Counted from the first letter of the stretch, positions 7,779 through 14,881 are shown. The stretch: 17,599 nucleotides of DNA from Promethearchaeota archaeon (GCA_019058135.1 JAHLWE010000260.1:1-17599), one strand, 5' to 3'. The notes: generated by a model not told the origin, from the letters alone. A program made the numbers and translations.

Positions 7779-8666
7779 ATGGATTATGCATTTTTCTTGG
7801 GATGTACAATTCCTTTAAGATATCCTCAACTAGAGGCAGCTACAAGAGCTGTTTGTGATATTTTAGGTATAGGGTTAAAGGAGATACATGGTGCAAGCTG
7901 TTGTCCAGAACCAGTCGCAATACAATCATTAGGAATAGAGACATGGCTAACTTTGGGTGCGAGAAATCTAGCTTTAGTGGAGAAAATGAATTTAGATGTA
8001 TTAACTGTTTGTTCTGGATGTTTTGAAACTTTAAAAACCGTTCATGTGATGTTAGGAAAAGATAAAAAATATTTCGATATGGTTAATAAAATTTTAAATA
8101 AGATTGGCTATGAATATAAAGGGACTTCGAAAGTATATAACATTGCAGAGATTCTTTCTGAAGATGATATAATACAAAAAATAAAAAATGCAGTTAGTTT
8201 GCCTTTAGAAGGAATAAGGTTAGCCTCACATTCAGGATGTCACTTAATTCGACCTAGTAAAATCTTAGAATTTGACAATCCTGAACGTCCAGAATTAATG
8301 AATAAAATTTTAAGCGCTTTAGGTGCAGAAGTTATTCAATATTCAGAAACTGTAACATGTTGTGGCTATTGTGCAAGATTGAATGAAGAGATTGGAGATG
8401 ATCTATGTGAAATTAAATTTACAGATTTGGAGAAAAATAAAGTTGAAGCCCTTATAACCGTTTGTCCTGCATGTACATCACAATATGATTTACATGAAAG
8501 AAAAATAAATCGGGATAGAGAAGAAAAAATGGAGATTCCAGTTATCCATTTACCAGAGATTATGGCTCTAGCATTTGGAATCAATCCAAAAAGTGAAAAT
8601 ATGGACATAATGAAAAGAGCAATTAGACCAAGAAAATTACTGGAAAAATTGAAAATAAAAATTTAA
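7779..8666 (+). CDS. hdrB: HdrB-like subunit with two CCG domains
   Basis: HdrB normally holds two noncubane [4Fe-4S] clusters and reduces a disulfide; in MetVF-linked complexes it is expected to relay electrons to MetV/MetF instead. The 295 residues contain both CCG modules in full. The first has C9, C41-C42, C78 and C81 (TVCSGC); the second has C154, C194-C195 (TCCGYC) and C229, C232 (VCPAC). The spacing fits the published CX31-39CCX35-36CXXC pattern, slightly short (33) at the last interval of the second. No cysteine is missing, so both clusters should form. It starts six bases after the hdrC stop with GAGGTT as ribosome site. A 99-base AT-rich gap without a clear terminator separates it from metV2, so the operon probably continues. 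Confidence 0.92.
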   Translation: MDYAFFLGCTIPLRYPQLEAATRAVCDILGIGLKEIHGASCCPEPVAIQSLGIETWLTLGARNLALVEKMNLDVLTVCSGCFETLKTVHVMLGKDKKYFDMVNKILNKIGYEYKGTSKVYNIAEILSEDDIIQKIKNAVSLPLEGIRLASHSGCHLIRPSKILEFDNPERPELMNKILSALGAEVIQYSETVTCCGYCARLNEEIGDDLCEIKFTDLEKNKVEALITVCPACTSQYDLHERKINRDREEKMEIPVIHLPEIMALAFGINPKSENMDIMKRAIRPRKLLEKLKIKI

Positions 8667-8765
8667 ATTATTTAATTTGTTGTATGAGTAAAAAAATTTA
8701 ATCAAAATAGAAAATAAATTTTAGTAAAATGATTTATGAGAAATAAACTAAAAACGTGATGAGAG

Positions 8766-9461
8766 ATGATAATTACAAAACTAAAAGATATTGATGAGAT
8801 TTATGAAATGATTAAACCATATTCAAAGATTCTCATCGCAGGTTGCGATGGTTGCTGCCAGCCTCCAAGGAGTATTAATGAAGCAAAAGTTTTAGGTCAA
8901 ATGTTGGAACTTAAATCAAAAATGAATGGTAAAAATTTGATTTGGAAAGCAATCACTGTATTACGCCAGTGTGATGACAGGATTGTCGGCACAACAGTTA
9001 GACCCTATATAGATGAATATGAGGCAATTGTGTCACTTGCATGTGGATTAGGTGTTTCTATGCTCAATAGGATTTTTGAGGATACACTTACTTTTCCAGC
9101 CCAAGACAGTATGTTTGGAGCTTCTGAAAATCACGGGGATAATCTTTATGAGCAATATTGTGATACATGTGGAGAATGTCTGCTCGGTGAAACAGCAGGA
9201 GTTTGTCCAGTCGCCAGTTGTGCGAAGGGACTCCATAATGGACCTTGTGGTGGTCAAGTTGACGGTTTTTGTGAGGTAGGAGAATATAAATATCCTTGTG
9301 CGTGGATACAAATTTACGAACGATTAAAAAAGTTTAATAGGTTGGACCTTTTTAATAAATTTAGACCCCCAAAGGATTATCGACTAATGACATCACCTGG
9401 TCATTTGGAGTTAATCCAAGAATATACCAACGCAATAGAAGAAGAGGAGGGGGAGAAATAA
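8766..9461 (+). CDS. metV: MetV, cysteine-rich partner of MetF (copy 2, in the Hdr operon)
   Basis: A 231-residue homologue of the MetV encoded at 1379-2044. The C-terminal signature is complete: CDTCGECLL (C132, C135, C138), CPVASCAKGL (C147, C152), NGPCGG (C161), CEV (C169), CAW (C178) and IYERLKKFNRLDLF. The N-terminal domain has CDGCC (C27, C30, C31), C69 and LACGLG (C93). Relative to copy 1 it has a different middle segment and a longer acidic tail (IEEEEGEK). It is expected to bridge HdrB/HdrC and MetF. The ribosome site is GTGAT five bases before the ATG. The stop of this gene and the start of metF2 are one base apart, with AGGAGGGGG inside its tail codons, so the pair is tightly coupled. 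Confidence 0.88.
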   Translation: MIITKLKDIDEIYEMIKPYSKILIAGCDGCCQPPRSINEAKVLGQMLELKSKMNGKNLIWKAITVLRQCDDRIVGTTVRPYIDEYEAIVSLACGLGVSMLNRIFEDTLTFPAQDSMFGASENHGDNLYEQYCDTCGECLLGETAGVCPVASCAKGLHNGPCGGQVDGFCEVGEYKYPCAWIQIYERLKKFNRLDLFNKFRPPKDYRLMTSPGHLELIQEYTNAIEEEEGEK

Positions 9462-9462
9462 A

Positions 9463-10395
9463 ATGGGAAATCGTCCAGCTTTCAGTAATCTGATGAAGGA
9501 AATAAAAACTGGCAAGTTTGTTTTTACTGGAGAGCTTGAACCAACCAAAATGGTCGATATAAGTGAAATCATTCATTCGGCAGAAGCAATGAAAGAGTAT
9601 GTTGTGGCAGCTAATGTTACTGATGGCCCACAAGGAATGGCATATGTTAATAGTTTAATCCCATCATATTTAGTTCAAGAAAAGGTTGGTCTTGAAACAG
9701 TATATCAGATGACTGTACGTGATAGAAATCGTATTGCATTATTTGGGGATATTTTAGCCGCCGCATGTGTAGGGATTAAAAATGTACTTGCTCTAACTGG
9801 AGACCATAGTGCTTTAGGTGATAATCCAGGTGCGAAGCCTGTCTTTGATTTGGATTCTACCCAATTTGTCTATCAATTAAGCAAAATGATTGATGAAAAT
9901 ACAGATGTATACGGAAATGAAATTGAAACTGGAAAAGTTGAGATGAATGTAGGAATTGCAGCCAATCCAAATGCAAGTCCCCGGGAAGCAGAAATTCTTA
10001 AAGTTGGAAGAAAAGTAGCAGTTGGTGCAGATTATATACAAACTCAAACTGCATTTGATATAGATGATGCAAAAGATTTTATTAAAGAATTGTCACGATA
10101 TAATTGTCCAATTTTACTAGGATTATTCCCATTAAAAAATTACGGCATTGCTTCATATTTTAACCAATATATTCCGGGAGTTTCAGTGCCAAAAGATTTA
10201 CTAAAAAGTTTAAAGTCAGCAAAGAAAAGTATTAAAGATAAAAAAGAAAGAAATAAAAAAGTCGATGAAATAAATCTGGAATTCTTTGTTCCCTTTATTC
10301 GTGAGATTAAAAAATCAACGCCAGCCGCGGGAATACACTGTATGGCAGTTCATTATGAACGTTTATTCGAGCCCCTACTGAAGGATTTTAGGTAA
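9463..10395 (+). CDS. metF: Methylenetetrahydrofolate reductase, MetF family (copy 2, in the Hdr operon)
   Basis: Like copy 1 it is exactly 310 residues with the full MetF barrel: TGELEP (~22-27), ANVTDGPQG (~50), TVRDRNR (~83), ALTGDH (~109), the NPNASP segment (~164), IQTQ (~189), CPILLGLFPLKNY (~210), GVSVPKDLL (~232) and AGIHCMAVHYER near the end. All the motifs I associate with FAD and folate binding are present, so it should be active. It is the proposed catalytic end of the Hdr-FrhB complex: methylene-H4F (or methylene-H4MPT) to the methyl form, or the reverse during methyl oxidation. The ribosome site AGGAGG begins 18 bases before the ATG, inside metV2. The two MetF copies are clearly paralogous but diverged throughout. 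Confidence 0.9.
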   Translation: MGNRPAFSNLMKEIKTGKFVFTGELEPTKMVDISEIIHSAEAMKEYVVAANVTDGPQGMAYVNSLIPSYLVQEKVGLETVYQMTVRDRNRIALFGDILAAACVGIKNVLALTGDHSALGDNPGAKPVFDLDSTQFVYQLSKMIDENTDVYGNEIETGKVEMNVGIAANPNASPREAEILKVGRKVAVGADYIQTQTAFDIDDAKDFIKELSRYNCPILLGLFPLKNYGIASYFNQYIPGVSVPKDLLKSLKSAKKSIKDKKERNKKVDEINLEFFVPFIREIKKSTPAAGIHCMAVHYERLFEPLLKDFR

Positions 10396-10441
10396 AACTA
10401 ATGAAGTCTTAAAGTTCAAAGCAAACGGAGTGTTTTCCTTA

Positions 10442-10891
10442 ATGTTAAAAAAACTCGATAGAATGGATAGAAAAATAATCGAAATGCTTTTAGAAAATTC
10501 GCGTCGTCCTTTCAGGGAAATAGCGGATGTGGTGGGGCTTTCCGAATCCACAATTAGAAAGAGAGTTATAAAACTTCAAGAACATGGAATCATAGATAAA
10601 TTTACAATTCGTTTAGGGGAGAACCTCGATGAAAAAAAAATTCATGCATTTATTACGGTTCTCCCAAAATCCGAGAATCTAAAAGATTTAATAAGGGATA
10701 TACGACCATATCCAGAATTAGCCGAGATCTATTCATTAGCGGGAAAATGTGGTTTATTAGTCAAGGTGAATGTCTCAGATCTTACAGAACTTGATGCATT
10801 GATTGAGTCATTCAAGGCAAGAGGCGATATAGAACAAGTAGAATCCGTTTGTGTAGTATTACGTCGAATTAAGGAAGATAAAATTTCTTAA
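10442..10891 (+). CDS. Lrp/AsnC-family transcription regulator
   Basis: A 149-residue protein. Residues ~8-55 form the AsnC-type winged helix-turn-helix: MDRKIIEMLLENSRRPFREI, then LSESTIRKRVIKLQEHGII. Residues ~66-143 form a RAM effector/oligomerisation domain ending in VESVCVVLRRI. Such proteins sense amino acids or related small molecules and act as dimers or octamers. I prefer ATG 10442, preceded by GGAG 11 bases away; an in-frame GTG at 10430 would add four residues. Only 46 bases separate it from metF2, so it is probably the last gene of the hdr-metVF operon and may be its autoregulator. The GATC-rich divergent region at 2045-2649 is a natural target to test; that link is inference. Confidence 0.88.
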   Translation: MLKKLDRMDRKIIEMLLENSRRPFREIADVVGLSESTIRKRVIKLQEHGIIDKFTIRLGENLDEKKIHAFITVLPKSENLKDLIRDIRPYPELAEIYSLAGKCGLLVKVNVSDLTELDALIESFKARGDIEQVESVCVVLRRIKEDKIS

Positions 10892-10914
10892 TAATTTTTG
10901 TTTTTTATTTTTAT
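10892..10914 (+). terminator. T-rich terminator of the frhB-hdr-metVF-lrp operon
   Basis: T tracts of five, six and five bases broken by single G or A follow the regulator's stop directly. There is no hairpin, as in archaeal intrinsic termination. Confidence 0.5.
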
Positions 10915-10961
10915 AGGTCATGTTTTAAAAAAAATAATTTTTCTTAAGATTAGTTAATATT

Positions 10962-11498
10962 ATGGAAAAATGGTATAAATCTGAAGGTGAAAATATTCTT
11001 AAGCAAATAGGAATTAAAAAAAGACAAAAAATATTGGACTTTGGGTGTGGTTCAGGTGTATATTCAATAGTTGCATCAAAAATTGTTAATTCTAATGGCA
11101 AAATTTATGCTCTTGATAAGAATAGAGATAAAATCAAGGAATTAAAGCAAAAGATAATCTCTTCAGATATAAAAAATATTGAAGTTATTAAAACATCTGG
11201 AGAAGTTAATATTCCTATAGAAAGTAATAATCTAGATGTTGTTTTAATATTTGATGTTTTTCATTTATTAAATAAGACGGAACGGAATAAATTATTAAAA
11301 GAAGTTTATCGACTTTTAAAAAAAGGAGGTTTCCTATCTTATTACGCAACTCATATAGGAAGTCATGATATTGATTTAGATGAGGTGTATATGCAGATGG
11401 TTAAATCTCATTTTACCTTTAAAGAAAAATTCCAGAAGCCTATGGTTCATTGGGGTTCAATTGAAGATGGATTAATATTCAATTATTACAAGATTTAG
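10962..11498 (+). CDS. Class I SAM-dependent methyltransferase
   Basis: A 178-residue Rossmann-fold methyltransferase of the small UbiE/Methyltransf_11 type. Motif I is ILDFGCGSG (24-32), an acidic residue ends strand 2 (ALDKN, D52), motif IV is LDVVLIFDVFHLL (~91-103), and KKGGFL (120-125) marks the post-motif turn. There is no extra substrate domain, so the acceptor molecule cannot be predicted. It lies between two T-rich terminators and is probably its own transcription unit. No clear ribosome site precedes ATG 10962. Nothing ties it to the one-carbon operon beyond proximity. Confidence 0.8.
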   Translation: MEKWYKSEGENILKQIGIKKRQKILDFGCGSGVYSIVASKIVNSNGKIYALDKNRDKIKELKQKIISSDIKNIEVIKTSGEVNIPIESNNLDVVLIFDVFHLLNKTERNKLLKEVYRLLKKGGFLSYYATHIGSHDIDLDEVYMQMVKSHFTFKEKFQKPMVHWGSIEDGLIFNYYKI

Positions 11499-11499
11499 C

Positions 11500-11528
11500 C
11501 TATATATTATTTTTATTTTATTTTATTT
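11500..11528 (+). terminator. T-rich terminator after the methyltransferase gene
   Basis: A run of TATTTTTATTTTATTTTATTT begins about ten bases after the stop. It is T-rich without a hairpin. Confidence 0.45.
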
Positions 11529-11614
11529 AGCAAAATAATAGATTTAATTTATTTTGAATATTAATTACATTTGAATTCTGAATTTCTATTAATATAATAT
11601 TTGGTGAAAAATAG

Positions 11615-12421
11615 ATCAACCTAAATGCTATAGTAAGTGAAAAAGACGAGTTAGTTCTTATAGAATTTCTGGATCCTCCAGAGAAAAACAACCAAGACAT
11701 TTTTCTCCAACAAATTGAAAAAATCACAAATTCTGTTGATGGAATAGCAATAATAGATGAAAATGTAGAAAATCGGTTTTCATTAGCTCCACTTTCTACT
11801 ATTGAATTGCTTATTAAAGATTATGAAAATCTAATATATGAGATTAATTTAGATAATAGAGATATAAATGTAGCTATTTCAAATATTTATACTGCGAATG
11901 AGTTAGGTATTAAAACCATTATTTTTTTTAGTGAGAAATTAGACTTAATTTCTGGGGATTTACTTGATATAGTATCAGAAATCAAATCGGATTTAACAAG
12001 CGATGTATCAAATATTTGTTTTGGTTTATCTTTTGACGAGATTACCGAAGATACAATGTTCTTTAACGATTTAAAAATCGCAGGATTTGATTTTATCCTT
12101 TTACCTGAAAATTATGAACCCTCGATTTTCATTCCATTCATCCAAGAGGCGAAATCATTAGAATTATCAGTATTTATCAAACTTGGCATTTTTTTAGATG
12201 CGCAACAGGTAAAATTTGCTCAAAAATTTTTAAATCTAAACATTCCAGATGATTTATTAAAAGAGATGAAAAATTCAGAAAATCAATTAAATGTAAGTCT
12301 AAAATTTGCAAAAGAGTATATAGATTTTTTGAGTATTCTTGAAATCGATGGGATATTTTTAATTATACCTCAGGAGAAAAATCTATTAATTAAAAAGTAT
12401 TTATTTAACAATTTTGATTAA
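11615..12421 (+). CDS. Degenerate MetF-fold protein lacking a standard start codon at its 5' end
   Basis: The frame is open for 268 codons from an in-frame TAG (11612-11614) to 12419. Along its length it follows MetF: IEFLDPPE (11660-11683) at the GELEP position, DGIAII then SPL-like APLSTIELLI, INLDNRDIN for TVRDRNR, LGIKTIIFFSEKLD for LGxxNxLxLTGDH, SVFIKLGIF for PVLLGIFP, NIPDDLLKEMK for SVPKDLLKSLK, and a C-terminal FLSILEIDGIFLI for the AGIHCMAVHY strand. The FAD and folate residues (RDRN, TGDH, QTQ, HC) are lost, so it is unlikely to be a reductase. No ATG, GTG or TTG occurs in frame before TTG 11807, which would delete the first strands of the barrel. A GGTGA ribosome-like site (11603-11607) sits seven bases before ATC 11615, where an ATG would be expected. 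It is either a recently decayed gene, a non-standard start, or a sequence error. Confidence 0.6.
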   Translation: MNLNAIVSEKDELVLIEFLDPPEKNNQDIFLQQIEKITNSVDGIAIIDENVENRFSLAPLSTIELLIKDYENLIYEINLDNRDINVAISNIYTANELGIKTIIFFSEKLDLISGDLLDIVSEIKSDLTSDVSNICFGLSFDEITEDTMFFNDLKIAGFDFILLPENYEPSIFIPFIQEAKSLELSVFIKLGIFLDAQQVKFAQKFLNLNIPDDLLKEMKNSENQLNVSLKFAKEYIDFLSILEIDGIFLIIPQEKNLLIKKYLFNNFD

Positions 12422-12454
12422 TTCATATTAAAATTAAATAATGTAAATTAAAAA

Positions 12455-13396
12455 ATGGAATTATCCCAACTTTATCAATTGCAGGAGCATACATTAGGGA
12501 TAAGTTCTTTAGCTTATGATGAAGAAAAGGGGATTTTATATAGTGGATCGTTGGATAAAACGATAAAAATTTGGGATTTAAATATAAATAAAGATAATTC
12601 TATTGGAACACCAAAACTATTAAATTCTATCAATGCACATAAGAAATGGATAACCGATATACTTTTTATTAAGAAATATTCGACTCTTTTTTCATCTAGC
12701 TTAGATAAAACTATAAAAATCTGGGAGAATAAAGCAAATACATTGTATTGTGATTTATATTTAGAAAGTCATTTAGATTATGTTCAAAAACTTTTTTATC
12801 TTGAAAAATCGAATCAATTAATTTCTACTGGATTTGATTGTCAAATTATATTTTGGGATCTTAAAGATTTCCACATCTTATCAAGTATTGACAAATATAA
12901 TTCTCCTATTCTTTCAATTTCTTGCACAGAAAACGAATTAACGTTATTTTTAGGAACTTTTAACTCTAAAATAATACTGTGGGACTTGAAAATGAATGAA
13001 GAGAAAATGTTTCTAAGAGGAGGAGGTCCTATTATGGATCTTAAATTTATATCGAGTCAAAATCTCCTAGTTGGAATTGACAATTATGGAGGATTATTTG
13101 GTTGGGACATTAATAATGTTAAATTATTAATTTCTAAACAACTTAAAGAACCATTAAATTCCCTTGAGATATTTCAAAGTGATGGAAATTTTTTTTTAAT
13201 CTTGGGAGGTACCAATTTATATATTTATTCAATTTCTCCGTTTCAAGAAATTTTTAAAATTCCTGCTCATGAAGATAAAATTAAATCCATAAAATTAATT
13301 AAAATTGATCAATACAAAACTCAAATGCCTAAATATTACATTATAAGTGGGAGTATAGACAAAACCATTAAAATTTGGCAATTAAAAAATGTTTAA
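12455..13396 (+). CDS. Single-domain WD40 beta-propeller protein
   Basis: A 313-residue protein made entirely of seven WD40 blades. Blade ends are at about W40 (GSLDKTIKIWDL), W90 (SSLDKTIKIWE), W134, W176, W217, a degenerate blade near 258 (LYIYSI) and W308 (GSIDKTIKIWQL). The last strand resembles blades 1 and 2 closely, which suits the velcro closure of a propeller. There is no signal peptide, membrane segment or enzyme domain, so it is a cytoplasmic scaffold of unknown partner. It starts 33 bases after the MetF-like gene, with only a weak TATA-like CATATTAA about 28 bases before the ATG and no ribosome site. Its stop overlaps by four bases the stop of the convergent Cdc48-N gene. Such proteins are common in Asgard archaea and in some bacteria. 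Confidence 0.88.
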   Translation: MELSQLYQLQEHTLGISSLAYDEEKGILYSGSLDKTIKIWDLNINKDNSIGTPKLLNSINAHKKWITDILFIKKYSTLFSSSLDKTIKIWENKANTLYCDLYLESHLDYVQKLFYLEKSNQLISTGFDCQIIFWDLKDFHILSSIDKYNSPILSISCTENELTLFLGTFNSKIILWDLKMNEEKMFLRGGGPIMDLKFISSQNLLVGIDNYGGLFGWDINNVKLLISKQLKEPLNSLEIFQSDGNFFLILGGTNLYIYSISPFQEIFKIPAHEDKIKSIKLIKIDQYKTQMPKYYIISGSIDKTIKIWQLKNV

Positions 13397-13971
13397 ATCG
13401 TCAGAGTCAAAATAAGTTTTTCCTTAATTTTCTCTTCTTGATGATATGACAAAACCATATCTATAACTGTTCCTGTAGATATTTGTGCAGGACTTGTGGG
13501 TTGAATATTCAAAACCTCAAAATCAATTTGTCTTTTAAAACCAATATTGATTAATATTATATCATTTTTTACCAATGGCATGTCTAAAAGCTTCTTTCTT
13601 ATAAATTTAATAACTTTTTTTGTTGGTTTAAAATCTAAATCTACTGGAGTTAACTTAACATATTTAGCAGTCTTTTTAGGAAAAGTTTGAATTCGAATGA
13701 AACCATTAAGATTAATACCATACTTATTTCTTATCTTATATGGAAGGCATATATTATTTTCTTTATAGCCATATGAAATTTTTTTAATCTTGCATACGGT
13801 TGCCCTTTTTTTTCCAAAAATTTTAATAAAATCGCCTTTATTTAGATTAATTTGCTCAGAACTTTTTATTTTTAGTTCGCAAAAACTAGATGAAGAAAAT
13901 GTATCAAATCTAACAGGAGAAACTAAAACTGATATTTGTTCATTAAAGCCCTGAAACATTTCAATACTCAT
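13393..13971 (-). CDS. Stand-alone Cdc48/p97 N-terminal-domain-like protein
   Basis: A 192-residue protein that resembles the substrate/cofactor-binding N domain of Cdc48/p97/VAT, without any AAA+ ATPase module. Residues ~15-105 match the double-psi-barrel half: LNKGDFIKIFGKKRATVCKI (the GD...GKKR motif), then ICLPYKIRNKYGINLNGFIRIQ and AKYVKLTPVD. Residues ~112-172 match the beta-clam half: FIRKKLLDMPLVKNDIILI, then DFEVLNIQPTSPAQISTGTVID, equivalent to the L-x4-PVxxGD...FxVxxxxPxxxxxxxxxT stretch of Cdc48. The tail is short and basic-acidic. There is no zinc finger. A Ufd1-like (UT3) identity is the main alternative, because that domain has the same fold. A TATA-like ATATAAT about 29 bases before the ATG suggests its own promoter. 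It is convergent with the WD40 gene. Confidence 0.72.
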   Translation of the reverse strand: MSIEMFQGFNEQISVLVSPVRFDTFSSSSFCELKIKSSEQINLNKGDFIKIFGKKRATVCKIKKISYGYKENNICLPYKIRNKYGINLNGFIRIQTFPKKTAKYVKLTPVDLDFKPTKKVIKFIRKKLLDMPLVKNDIILINIGFKRQIDFEVLNIQPTSPAQISTGTVIDMVLSYHQEEKIKEKLILTLTI

Positions 13972-14024
13972 TTAATATATTAAATAGGAGATCTAGATTA
14001 TATTAATATTAATAAAAATTATAG

Positions 14025-14060
14025 ATAAAAAAGTAAAAGAACTTAAAAAAATTTTGTTTA
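14025..14060 (-). terminator. Possible T-rich terminator after the 112-residue gene
   Basis: On the minus strand, directly after the stop at 14064, come T tracts of seven, four and six bases. They would separate this gene from the Cdc48-N gene, which appears to have its own promoter. Confidence 0.3.
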
Positions 14061-14063
14061 TTA

Positions 14064-14402
14064 TTAGAGAATTTCTCTCATTTCACTTGCTAAGTCTTTT
14101 GCATCTTGCTCAGATGATTCTAAAATTTTGAGAAGTCCATCAGTATCAACTAATAATCCTGCTTCAATTAATCTTTCTAAACCAATAGTTGAGTTAAGTC
14201 TTTCTACTCGCTGTAAATGAAATATACTTTTACCTAAGTTGCTTTTTAACTTTCCTTTTTCACTATTTAAAAGCATATCTAAGATTTCTGGACAAACTCG
14301 TTCGCAGGTGTTTTTTGAAACATATCTAACTAAATTGAAAATTTTAACTTTCTGAATTTCGGTTAAAACACTTTCAATTTTTGGTTCAACTTTTTGACTC
14401 AT
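14064..14402 (-). CDS. Hypothetical small helical protein
   Basis: 112 residues that I do not recognise. The sequence is predicted by eye to be almost wholly helical. It has an amphipathic N-terminal half (IQKVKIFNLVRYV), a cysteine pair C33-x3-C37 (NTCERVCPEILDML), a basic turn (KGKLKSNLGK), a central VERLNSTIGLERLIEAGLL, and an acidic helix at the end. There is no signal peptide or membrane segment. The composition (E/K-rich with a regular leucine pattern) and a GAGTGA ribosome-like site eight to thirteen bases before the ATG support a real gene. That site overlaps the stop of a possible 41-residue upstream reading frame. It could be a small adaptor or DNA-associated protein, but nothing proves this. 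Confidence 0.6.
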   Translation of the reverse strand: MSQKVEPKIESVLTEIQKVKIFNLVRYVSKNTCERVCPEILDMLLNSEKGKLKSNLGKSIFHLQRVERLNSTIGLERLIEAGLLVDTDGLLKILESSEQDAKDLASEMREIL

Positions 14403-14415
14403 ATTTTTTTTTCAC

Positions 14416-14541
14416 TCAATTATTATTTATTTTTTCTAAAATTATTAAGAATAATCTAGTATTTAAAGCTTTTGGAGCAGAAAATTGATTAATTTCTAAT
14501 AAATCATGAAGTTTCTTGATTTTTGTTCCTTTTTCATTCAT
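14416..14541 (-). CDS. Possible 41-residue small protein upstream of the 112-residue gene
   Basis: The frame runs from ATG 14541 to TGA 14418-14416 and ends 13 bases before the next gene, with that gene's GAGTGA ribosome-like site overlapping this stop. The peptide begins MNEKGTKIKKLHDLLEINQF and continues with SAPKALNTRL and a hydrophobic helix FLIILEKI. The charged and leucine-patterned composition looks coding rather than random AT sequence. There is no ribosome site of its own and I know no homologue. It could be a leader peptide or the translated end of a degraded gene, since the frame stays open 30 bases upstream of the ATG. Confidence 0.3.
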   Translation of the reverse strand: MNEKGTKIKKLHDLLEINQFSAPKALNTRLFLIILEKINNN

Positions 14542-14736
14542 ATTTTTGATTTTTTCATTTCCATAATTTGATTATTTTGTATAAGAATTTCGTATTTTTG
14601 AAAATCCACATATTAAACAGGATTATCTTAAAAAATAAGATTGAATACTAATAAAATCGATAAATTATAACTTGATATTATATTAAGTGGTAAAAGAAGA
14701 ATATTCAAATTGAATTTAATATAAATTGTTATAAAT

Positions 14737-14881
14737 GGGAAAATAGTGGTATTAAAAAATTATTCCAAAAAAATTTCAATATATATGAAATTATTCCCAA
14801 ATTAGTCAGAAAAGTAAGGAAAAAGAAATGAAATCGGAATGAAGAATATTCTTTTTGGATTTTTTTAATACCATTTTTCCT
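14737..14881. repeat. Fold-back element with ~33-base imperfect inverted ends
   Basis: The outer arms are 14737-14771 and 14852-14881. TGGTATTAAAAAA (14747-14759) pairs perfectly with TTTTTTAATACCA (14861-14873). TCCAAAAA (14764-14771) pairs with TTTTTGGA (14852-14859), and GGAAAA with TTTTCC at the tips. Inside is a second perfect stem, AATTTCA (starting near 14772) with TGAAATT, around a 7-base AT loop. Together these could fold into a cruciform or a structured RNA. There is no transposase and no obvious target-site duplication. Candidates are a MITE-like remnant or a small non-coding RNA gene. Confidence 0.45.

Noticed and set aside
8667..8765. Terminator or operon break between hdrB and metV2
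   Set aside because: The gap is AT-rich but lacks a convincing T tract, and metV2 has its own GTGAT ribosome site. A secondary promoter remains possible.
11527..11727. 66-codon minus-strand frame antisense to the 5' end of the MetF-like gene
   Set aside because: The plus strand there aligns with MetF, so the minus frame is a shadow.
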